This document shows, piece after piece, positions 1 to 11,540 of a DNA stretch of 64,000 nt; the first letter of the stretch is position 1, and the number at the start of each line of letters is the position of its first letter. The position numbers were made by a program, and so were the translations under genes. Under the pieces are notes generated by a model, which did no database searches, was not told where the DNA came from, and saw only the letters and a program-made list of their open reading frames with translations. The DNA comes from Gentiana macrophylla (Eukaryota > Streptophyta > Magnoliopsida > Gentianales > Gentianaceae), in assembly GCA_026214975.1 (NCBI GenBank), contig CM047806.1, positions 99,161,811-99,225,810 of the forward strand, written 5' to 3'.

Positions 1-199
1 AACGGTTGCAACCTTTAACCGAAAGGATACAACCTCTTACGTTGTTGTAACCTTTCATTGAATCGATGCGACACTCCATCATTTTAGCATTAATTTTTAT
101 TTCGAATTTCTCCAACAAAAGTTTAAACAAAGGCTATTCGAATCAAAGTTGACACTTGAAATGAAACCGGGTGACACTCGTCCAAAAAAGTTGATTCAC
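1..199. other. Intron 5 of pirin copy 1, with unrelated DNA at the window edge
   Basis: Bases about 115-190 align with intron 5 of copy 2 (around 28215-28270 and 28660-28688). Bases 1-115 do not, so another insertion or divergence lies at the window edge. No gene is seen here. Confidence 0.5.
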
Positions 200-3100
200 C
201 TGCACATCACCGGTATGAATTGTACCCTTGTGACCAGTAAAATCTTGATGAGTAATTGCTCCCTAAATTCAAAAACGAGGAGAAAAAAGTGTAGTTTATT
301 AAACATAATCAAGTAATAACATAGATGTTTAAACTTTAATTGCTCTATTGAATCAGAATCAAGACCTGCAGCATGTATGTAACGGTCTCAAAACCTGTAA
401 AAAGTTGAAATGGCTTATCAATCATGTGCCGCAAAATTAAACAATAAGAAACTAATTGCCTGCACTCTGCACAAATTTTGTTACCACAAACCAATTTTGA
501 TATAGCATGTGTAAACAGGAAATGATAATTGTGTTCGCGTTCAGACATCGAGTCCTTATCCGAAAGAAGCGCCGCACGCATATAGTATTTTTAATAATAG
601 AACTATATGCGTGTCAGGCGTTCTTTCCGGATAAGGACACAGTGTCCGGGAACAGGGCGTCACATTTGGTATCCAAGGAAAATTCTTATCTTATGTCTAA
701 ATTCGTAGATTAAGTTGAATTGTATAAGCTTCTTTTACAGCTTAGTTGATCCTTTCTTCTTTCAGAATGGCTACAGGTAAGAAGAATACCCGTAGTACTG
801 GGACTTTTAGTGAGCCTCAGGGAAGTCAAGGTATAGTAGCTTCTGAGCAAGTTGAGCAGAATCGGGGAATTAATCAAGGCGGTCAGGAACATACATAGTG
901 GATAGGATCAGAGGTTGGATCATGGAAAGATTGGGCATACTTCTGAGACAATAAGTGTGCAAGATTCCGTTCCTATCTGAGGTTACAGGTACTTTACCTT
1001 TGTCTGTGGCTCCTTCTACCACCATCACCATAGGCCATATAAGTATCCCACTGCCGTCCCAACCTGCCACCTACTTTAATGCCTCCGCCGCCATCTCTTC
1101 TCACTCCTCGCCTTATGTACCACACCTTACCTTTATCCACCACCACCGAACTATACACCACAACCTATTGGTAATCCTCATTATCACTCGCCTTATCCGC
1201 CTTGCCACCATACTATCCACCACCTCATCATATTTCTCTCTCCTACCAGGCATGACTTATCCTCACCAACTACACATGAGCCAGCATCAGAGCCATACAT
1301 ACCGTACCCCGCACCTTATCCACCACAACATCAGCCAAAAAGAACATCCCAGCCTCAGCAGAGATACCATCGCCACTGGGCCTCGCGAGAGGCCTACCCT
1401 TACCCGCCTCAGGAACCACCTCTAGCTTACCCACCTACTTACCCTGCCACTTATCGAGAGCCACATGAGCCTACCCATAGACACTTTCCCCAGGTTCCTA
1501 TATCTGATGCTGATGAGGAATTACGAAACAAAATTCGCCGGGTATAAAATCTAGGCCCTTTGATCTAGTGGTAATTGGTTGAGGGTGACTTATCAAGAGT
1601 AAATATGAACAATGGGAGGAGTTTTCGGAGGTGATTTAGATTGAGCCTGGGAATTTCTCTAGGATGCCTATGTATCCAATGTGTGTGTTGGAATCAAGTT
1701 TTTCGTACTTCTTTGTGGTTGTTTATATAGAGGCGATTATGCCCTAGGCCTGCATGGGTCGTGTCCAATGTGGACTCTCGTTTCGTGTTGTTTAAGTTAG
1801 AGATAATTCTGGGATTATCCGTTGATTTTAGGAGATAATTAAGACATTCGAATATTAAATGACAAAGATCGGAGCCTTGAAGGCTTGGAATTCTTTCCAT
1901 AATTATCGTATAATTATTATCATTACTATACTCTCTAGATGACCTGCGGCGAGATACTAAAGTCGAGTGCACAGGTCTATTCCTCGCCGGTCATGACCGA
2001 CCTGCTGTGGATCGGGGGATGACCTGAACAGTCTTCCTTTATGAGGACTCGGTTCGGCCCTTAGCTTATGATGGGACTCATGGCCCTTATGGTTAGGGTA
2101 TTAGGTCTATTCTGGCCATTATCTGGGGTGTCATGTGCCTGGCACGTGGAGCGGTGAAATCCGGTATCGTCAAGGAACAAGAAGATGCTTGAAGATTTTT
2201 CGATGTTAAGAAGTCAAGTTTTAAGCACTTTAATGGAACCATTACTCCAGAGGCTGACAGTTGGCTATATACAGTAGAGACATATGAGATTGGCTCATCA
2301 TAAGTGGGCCAATCTAGTAGGATCTTTCTTGGCAGGAGCAGCCCAATAATGGGCGGATATGATTCAGAGTACCAGAGTAAATATTATGGTTTGGGATGAG
2401 TTCAAGACAGTATTTTTGGAGGAGTTCTTCCCGACAGCTCAACGGTCGGCAAAGGAGATTAAGTTTTACAACCTTTGATAGCAGGGCATATCTATAATGG
2501 AGTACCAGAGGAGATTTCATGAGCTTAGGAAGTATTTCCCTATAGTCATGGCTAGTGAAGCTAGCAAGATAGCCCGATTTATGGAAAGGTTATCTAAGGA
2601 CACCATGGATCCCTTGGCAGGAAGAAGGCCAAAGACAATAGCCAAGTTCCTTAATATGTGTTGGGAGATTGAGACTCACAATGCCAAGGAAACGAGTAAT
2701 GTCGGAGTGAAAAGGCCTTTTATTTCGAGTAAGGGACATAATCACGCACCTCAACAGAACCACAAGAGAGTGCCTGTAGCCCAAGCATCAGCACTGACAC
2801 CACTTTGGCCTAAGTGTAGCAGGCTACATTCAGGATAGTGTTGTGTGAGCACGGGAGCATGTTTTCGTTGTGTCAGTAAATCACATGTAGTTAAGGATTG
2901 CCCGAGTCATGCCCCGGCAGCAGCTTCCAAACCACCACCAGGGAACATCAAACCTAACGGTCCTACAAAGGTTTTTTCTTTAGATGTCGCAGTTTATAAG
3001 TTGGATGATGGCGTCGTGACAGTATCTTGGTTGTTTTGATCAGTTTAAGGATTGTTCTATTGCTTAAAGTGTATCTTGTTTCTTGAAATTCTTGTTTACT

Positions 3101-6100
3101 TACTTGCTAGGTACTATACTAGTATGGGGTTTACCTTTATCTACTTTGTTTGCACCGGCGCTTCAAACACGTGTTTTTTAGTTAAGGTTGTTGAGAAACT
3201 TAGGATGCCTTTTGGAAAGTTAAGGAAATCTGTTTCATTCGTGACACCTTTAGAGGAGATTTCTAAGGTTGATAAGATGATACCCTAGTGTAAGATACAA
3301 GTTGGAAAGTATAAGTGTGAGTATAATCTGGTAGTGTTGGACTTCTCGGGTTTTGATGTCTTCTTTGGAATAGATTGGTTGTCAAGGAATCACATTCATC
3401 TAGACTGCAAGGCGAAGAAAATAATCTTTAAGAGACCTGGAAAATCTTCGAGCACCTATCAATGAAATTCCAGGAATTCTAATACGCGACGTTACCCGAT
3501 TATCTTAGCTCTTAGGGAAGCTAAGGCAGTACAACAAAGGTGTGATGCTTTGTTGTTCTTCGTTGTAGATACGTCTAATGAAGGTCCGGAATTAAAAAAT
3601 ACCCCAATAGTGAATGAATACCCCGATGTATTTCCTGTGAGTTACCAGGAGATATGATAGACAGGGCTATTGAATTCAACATAGACTTAGTTCATGGAGC
3701 AACACCTGTTGCTAAGGCGCCTTATAGGATAGCCCCAGCTGAGTTAGTTGAGTTGAAAAAACTGCTAGCATATATGTTGGAAAAGAAGATAATCAGACCT
3801 AGTACTTCTTCGTGAGGAGCTCTAGTTCTGTTTGTTATGAAGAAAGATGGAAGTATGAGGATTTGCATAGAATACACGGATATGAATAAGTTGACCATTA
3901 AGACCAAGTACACACTCATGAGGATAGATGACATGTTTAATCAACTTCAAAGGAAAAGAGGGTTTTCTACGATTGAATTAAAGTCATGTTACCATCAGTT
4001 GAAGGTTAACGAGATAGATATCCCGAAGAAAACTTTCAGCACTGGTATGGGCAATATGTGTTTATAGTCATGACATTTGGTCTCACGAATGCACCCTCGG
4101 CATTTATGGACCTCGTGCAAAGGGTTTTATGTTATACCTTGATAAGGTTGTGATAGTCTTCATTAATGACATCTTGATCTACTGAAAGGATGAGAAGGAT
4201 CATGGTGAACACCTAAGGATAGTGTTACAAACTCTTAGGGAAAACAGGTTTTATGGAAAATTCAGCAAGTGTGAGTTTCGGTTGGATCATGTGATTTCAA
4301 GAGAATGAATTAAAGGGGATCCAACTAAGATAGAAGTAGTGACTAAGTGGCCTAGACCGACTACAATTTAAGAAATCTGGAGTTTCCAGGGTTTAGTAGG
4401 CTACTACAGGTGGTTTGTCAAGGATTTCTTGAAGATCGCATCACCTCTCACGCAACTCGCTTAGAAAAATGTAAGGTATGAGTGGAGTAAGTAATGTGAG
4501 GAGGCCTTTCAAACTCTTAAGAAGAGGTTGACCACAGCCCAGTGTTAACCTTACCTAAAGGATTTGATAACTAGAACGTATATATGTACGCTTCAAGTCA
4601 AGGTACTCAGAATGGGAAAGTGATTGCATATGCTTCTAGACAATTAAGACCTCACGAGAAGAAATATCCTACACATAATCTTGAGTTAGCAGTAGTGGTT
4701 TTCGCTTTGAAGACTTGGAGACAATATCTATATGGAGTCAAGGCTTGGATTTTCACTAAATGATGACGCTTAAAATAGTATATCCTACGACATTAACATT
4801 CAATCCATTACGAGCTAAAAATAGTTGTTTCGACCTATAATTATGAACCATTTGAGTTGAATGTCATGTGTCGGGTTCATGAGTCGAGTATTTTACATTT
4901 CACGTTTCCCTTATTCGATATTATTTCATGCGTTATTTGATTATTTTCAGGATACGAAATATTGGGCTAAGCATTGTGGACGATTCTGGAGCGAACTGAA
5001 CGAAAGGATTGGGCCTATGGTATCCCAGAACCTTCCAAGTTAAGTCGGTAGAAGAAAGAGGACAATAATGCCCCCGATTAATCGGGAGTTGCCGCCGACT
5101 CATCGAGAGTCCAGAATCTTCCAAATTGCATTTTCATTGACGATGGGTAGTTCTAGGTCTTTCTTAGTCGGTTTACTTAGCTATAAATAAGAGGCATCGG
5201 CCTCAGAATTTGGTGTGTCCAATTAATGTACAATTTTCAAGACAAGTTCTATGCAATAAAAGTTCATTATTTATTTTATGAGTTCTAGTCATAGAGTCGA
5301 CAGATTCACCTCCAAGGAAGAGAGCCGAGGGAGATTTGCACTCATCTTCGAGAGTATGCTTTTCTATCTTTTTCAAGATGTAGATCTGTCGTTGTTCTGT
5401 TTGATTAGTATGGTTTAATTGTTTATTAGTTTAATTATGTGGTAGTTAGTTTATTTTACCCCATGTATGTATAGATCTGATTCGTTGGTGAAGAAATCAT
5501 GAAATAGTGATTGCGTTCTTCAGATCTGTGACGGTCTATATCGTTAGATCTGAATACCTAGCAAATTCTAGTTCATGATAATCGGCACCAACTACGTTGA
5601 TCAGCATATTTAATTTACATGTTAGTAGCCTGATCAACTATTTGCATGTCAACGTAAATTAGCATGAAGGACTGTTAGTGAAGTGTTAGTTTGGACATTG
5701 TCTCGATGGATCCTTAGGAACGTGCTAGTCATAGTCGATAGCTGCCTAGGGAGGTTCTTAGTCTTGAGCAAGAAACTCTAAAACTTAATGCGTGTGAATT
5801 AATACAACCAATGAAGGAGGTTAGTTGCACATAGATTGCCTGCTCTCCTTACAGTGGAAGTAGATTGGGTTAGGTGATTGCACCCGTAGCTGACAATGAA
5901 TTACAATTTACCAACGGGGATGACTAATGCATGTTATGGGGGAATAACTTGAACTCATAATTAGACTAATACGTTAGAAACTCTTGTGTGCTTCAGTTGA
6001 CTTGCATAATCTTGTTTGTTGGCACCACTTTTATTCTTCCTATATTATAGTTGGTCGTAGACCGTTATTGTGACAACTCAATCTTGATTAATTAGCGTTC

Positions 6101-9100
6101 TTACGAGTCTCTGTGGGATTCGACCTTGACTCAGCAGTACTCTGCTACGATAGACCTAGTCCTATTGCTAGTAAGTACTTTGTACGCGATCCCTAAACAT
6201 CATAGCCTTAACTATTTCCTTAAACTGCAACAATTAAACATGAGACAAAGGCGATGGTAGGAATATGTAAAGGATTGTGATCTGGACATACAGTACCACC
6301 CAAGAAAGGCCAATGTGGTAGCAGATGACTTAAGTAGAGGGCCAGTTAGCTCACTCCTGAGTATGCCAGAAGTTGTTGATCAGTTGGAAATTTTAAGTAT
6401 TCAGGAGATGGGCCAGCAAGAGCAAGGAAATTATGTTACACCACTGATTTCTAGATCATAGTTAATTGATGAGATTATGCAGAAGCAAGATAAGGATCAT
6501 GTTATGGTTGAATACGAACGTGTGTCTAGAACTAAACCAGTCACTGGTTATGAGTTAGATGAACATGGCAACCTTTGGTATCAGAATCGGCTATATGTTC
6601 CGAATATGGGTGAGTTGATGAAGACAGCGATGAATAAAGCCCATAAGATAGCGTTTGCAATCCATCCCGGAGCGACCAAGATGATAGAGAGTTGAAACAG
6701 TATTATTGGTGGCCCTCTATGAAAGTAGAGATAACAGAGTTTGTGTCTTAGTGTGACACTTGTCAGAAGTAAACAATGAGCATAAGAGACCAAGAGGTAG
6801 GGGTGTACACGGTTCGGTTCGGTACGGTTAATGACCTTACTGAAACCGAACCGAAATTTTCGGTTAATTGAAATTCGATACCGAAACCGAACCGTTTGTT
6901 TTAGCTAATCAAATTGAACCGAACCGAAATATATGGTTTGGTTCGGTTCGGTTCGGTTAACCAAAAATTGAAATAAAAATAACAATTCTATTCGGTTATA
7001 AATGGTTTGGTTTTTATTCGAATTTTTAATTCGGTTAAAAAATTGTTCGGCCAACGGTTCGGTTTTATGCAATTTTTCATAAACACTTATAATATGGTTA
7101 TAAAAACTAGTTATACAAGTTATTTATCGACATTTTGGTTACAATTTTCTATTCAATTTCTGTTAACCGTTCAGTTTTTTATACGGTTCAGTTTTCGGTT
7201 CGGTTACGGATAATTTATGGAGTTATCCGTAACCGAACCAAAAAATTTGGTTTCTCTATAATACTAACCGAAACCAAACCAAAAGTAGTTATTAACCGAA
7301 CCGAATTGAACCAAATGACCACGGTTCGGCTCGGTTTTCAGATACTCCGTATCCGTGTACACCCCTACCGGGAGGGTTCCTTAAGCCTTTAGAGATCCCT
7401 GAGTGGAAATGGAAGAAGATTACCATTGATTTTGTTAGTGGTCTACCGAAGGCTAGGACAGGCGATGACAAGATTTGGGTGATAGTTGATCAGTTAACCA
7501 AATCTGCACACTTATTGCCGGTCAAAGAGAGCATGGCATTGAAGAAGTTCGCTACCATTTACCTCCACAACATCGTGAAGCTTCATGGTGTTTCGGTTTG
7601 TATCGTGTCAGAAAGGGACAGTCGGTTTTTTAGCATATATTGGATGAGTCTTTATAAACAATTTGGGACCAAGTTGGATTTGAGAACAACTTTTCATCCC
7701 CAGACAGATGGACGATCAAAAAGAACTATCCAAACACTTTAGGACATGTTGAAAGCATGTGCCTTAGACGTAGGAGGTTCATGGGATGAGTACTTACCAG
7801 TTTCAGAGTTTGCATACAATAACAGTTATCATGCAAGCATCAAGATGCCGCCATTTGAAGCCTTGTATGGGAGAAAGTCCAGAACACTGTGTATTGGGAT
7901 GAAGTGGGACAAAGACATATTACAGGAGCGGAGTTGATACAACAAGCCAATAAGAAGATTGAAGTGGTTTGTCGTAACCTTAAGATGACCCAAGACAGAC
8001 AAAAGAGTTGGGCAGATGTAAGAAGAAGCCCTGCAGAGTTCGAGGTTGGAGATAAAGTATACATAAATGCGTCTCCAATGAAGGGAGTAAGACGGTTTGG
8101 ACAGAAAGATAAGTGATGCCTCACATATGTAGGTCCTTTTGAGTTCATAGCTAAAGTATGACCTTTAGCTTACCGGTTGGAGTGCCAGAATCTTTGGCTT
8201 GGGTACATAATGTATTTCATGTGTCAGTGTTAAAGAAATGCATAACCGACATTGATGTGGAAGCTAACATTGACCTTGAAATGACCCAAGAGAACTTGAC
8301 CTACAAGGAAGAACCAGTTTGTATCCTAGGGAGGAAGGTGAAAAAGGTCAAGAATGAAGAAGTACTGTTAGTTTTGGTTCAGTGAAGCAATCACACACCG
8401 GCAGATGCGACATGGGAGTTGGAAGAAAACATTATTTGCGTGTTCCCATAGTTTAGACACCTCCCAAGTATGTTAAATTTCGAGGACAAAATTTGATTTA
8501 AGGGTGGAGGGATATAACACCCCGAGTTTTCAAGAAAATGGCATAAAAGTAAAATGGGAATAAATAATATTATTTCTATTTATATTTATAACCTAATAAA
8601 GGATTAAGTAATTATTTTATGGGATATTTAAGAATTTTTGGAAATTTAATTATTAAGGATTAATAATTATTTCCATAAAATTAAATAACCCCCACCCCTC
8701 ATTCACACACACGCCAGTTATCAGGAATAAAAAAGGGGGAAATGTTTGCTCTTCTGCCTTGGGAGAAAAGGATAGGAAAAAAGAGAATCTTCTACCTAGG
8801 CTCTAATATGTTACTTGTTTCAACAGGCCTCAGTAGAAATCACCTCGTCGCCGGCATTGTTTTGCTACCAACAATTTTTGATTTCGTAAGTTTTCAATTT
8901 TAACCTTTTTGGAAATCTCAATCGTTCATAGAAATTTTGAGTTTTACACTTTCTAGGCTGCATAGAATTGTTTTGGTAATCTTAGTCAGCCCTATTGTTT
9001 GAAGGAAAATGTGTAGGAATCGAAGGATTGTTTTTGTTGCTCCTTGCCTTGTTTTTTGGATCTATTTTAAGGCAATGGGGAGTTCTTAATCGGAGTAATT

Positions 9101-11500
9101 GTGTTTTTGTTGGTAATCATTGTTTGGAATATTCTTGTAGTTGAAAAATTGCAGGTGTTGGTTTGATTTGGTACTATAAAGGTACAGTACCAATATTTGT
9201 ATAGGATTGAAAGAATTCGCTAACAGGTATACAAAGTGCAGAAACAGGTCTGGGAATCAACCCGGACGTGCGCCCGACAGGAGCCCGACGTGCGCCCGAC
9301 AGGAGCCCGACGTGCGCCCGACCTTTTTGCACAAGAACAGAAGATGGATAGTGTGCGTCTGCCCTAGCCCTTACAGGTGCACGACCACCCTTTTGCGCAA
9401 ACAGGATGAGACCGGAGAGGCCACGTGTGCGCCTGCCTCTTCCTGGGTGTGCGCCTGACCCTCCTGGTTGCCATTATGTGCCTTCTATTGGTTTGTTTCC
9501 AATTGCTATGTGGTTTGTTTATCCTTTTAGGATAATATCTGGGATTTGGCAATGTCTAACATCGACTTCTCATAGCCTCGGCTCTGCATCACAATTGAGA
9601 CCCTTTACGGGGTGAAGGTGGGAGCACCGGAAGGCGACTGTTTGGGCCATTTGGGAAATTGATTTGCTAGTCAAAAGTCATTTTACAACGTGCTAAGTAA
9701 TTTAAATATATTGCCTTGGACTAGATGTCCTTAGGAAACCTAAACGTGAATGAATCTAGACTTTTAGAATTAAATTTGTAAATACATAATTGTGTGTCTA
9801 AAAGCTAAAACGTTGTAGCTCTTGGTAATGCACATTTATACTTCGTAGCATGGAACTTTAACACCTCTACTTGGTTTGATGCCAAACGGACTCGTGTAAT
9901 CTTCCATAGGGACCAGTCCGTTCCATATGAGGTGCTGACTCTTTTCGGGTGTAGACCCATCATTCGGGCATCGTGTCCTCAGACTATAACGTAACAAATT
10001 TACTTGGGCGAGGGTTTACTAACTAAGCTAGTAGAGGGAGAGTGAGCTCTTTTGTTACAACATATGTGGTAGTGTTTGTAGAATTATTCCTGTTATATAT
10101 ATTATTGTATCCCAATTCTTCTACCTTTACTGGTACAATTGTACTTATAACCCCTTATTACTGTTCTCATCCCGAGAAGCTGATTGGCATGTACATGATT
10201 ACGGGTATGACGATAACCAATATGGAGCTGACGTTTGAGCTTGGATCTTATTATGAAGCTTGTTATATTTTACTGTACGCACTTTAATTCACGTTCTGAC
10301 GAGAGATGTAAACATTTATTTGTTTGAGGGTTTATAGACTTTTATTTTTTTGATTCACTTGAGATTTTGTAATAATTAAACAACATATATTTCGTTGTTT
10401 GTCGTTTGGTTTCTTAGACGTGGATTGGAACTAGTGATCCGTTTTGTCTTTTGACTTTCCGAATCTTAAGTTTTAATTTCCACTGTACTCTGATTAAATT
10501 GTCACACGAGGCTTACGTGTATATTTCTTTTATTTTAAAAAATAATAATATAAGCGTGTCGAGCATTATTTCCGGATAAAGACTCAGTGTTGGGAACGGA
10601 ACGTCAGAATAGTGTTATTCGCCTATTGACCCTAAAATAAGGATAGGGATGAGGTTTCTGCTGTGGAGGTATTTGAAGGAAAATTCAACTTTTTATCTTT
10701 ATTTTAGGGATATGGCACCGTGTAAAGCTTCTATTACAAATGACCTAAATGACATATCCTGCACATGCAAGAGATACAGTATTCCAGAAGAATAAGTTTG
10801 AACATGAAGAGTACGAAACATTCAAACCTCTGTGCGGGTGATCAGGAAATCCTGCAGGAGGAGTAACTGTGGAAAAAATAGAAGTGTACGTCAACATATA
10901 GATCAACAACAAATTTCCCTTTATTTATTTTTTTTTTTTTTGGGTTGATGAGGGCAAAGATCTATTTTGCAAGATAGAAAGGAAAAAATTTCTTTGGTGG
11001 AAAAAAAATAGATTCAATTAACAAAAATGATATTTACATCATTGAAGAGCAAAAAATGTAACAAAACAGAACTTTTAATAAATTGTTGGTGTAAAGAGTA
11101 ATTGCGATTCAAATGTAACAAAACAGAACTTCTAATGTTTTGGAAGGTACCAAAAAAAAATATATAATTTTGTTACGAGTAATTGACTAATTTTGTTGGT
11201 GTAAAGAGTAATTTACTAATTTTGCATATTTTTTAGGAAAAAACTACGTCGTTTTAATACAATATTTTTCGGATCTCAATAGAAGCATTGCCCTGTTGAT
11301 GAACATAGGTTTGTCTCTGCTATTGGAACCGACTCAACGTGAGTGCGCTCAGTGATGTTACTCACCAGTTACACTATTCTATAAGTATAACGTCACTGCC
11401 ATCAATGGCAGTGATAGTTATTTTTTTGCGAAAAATAATAGTAGGGCTCGAATGATTTTTTTTGAGTGTCTAAACTCTAAAATGATCGTGGTGCCAATGG

Positions 11501-11540
<40 letters not shown>

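Larger units (their letters stand above)
535..10608 (+). mobile_element. Ty3/gypsy chromovirus (Tekay/Del-like), decayed, in pirin intron 3
   Basis: Domain order is gag, zinc knuckle, protease, RT, RNase H, integrase, chromodomain, which is diagnostic of Ty3/gypsy chromoviruses. The 3' LTR spans about 8513-10608, preceded by a purine tract. The 5' LTR survives only as its last ~130 bp (535-664), followed by a methionine-tRNA-type primer site. Reading frames are broken by many stops and shifts. Catalytic residues are altered: the protease has CTGAS without its Asp, RT has FIND in place of FIDD, and integrase has SKRT in place of SERT. Two later insertions (4785-6236 and 6800-7365) interrupt pol. 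The element is old and not autonomous. It lies antisense to the host gene. Confidence 0.88.

Noticed and set aside
955..1425. 156-codon open frame rich in Ser, Pro and His
   Set aside because: It overlaps the Pro/Tyr-rich gag N-terminus of the chromovirus in another frame; composition alone keeps it open.
11501..11538. A38 tract as a LINE or SINE tail
   Set aside because: No LINE or SINE body or target duplication precedes it; a simple homopolymer expansion in intron 2 is enough.
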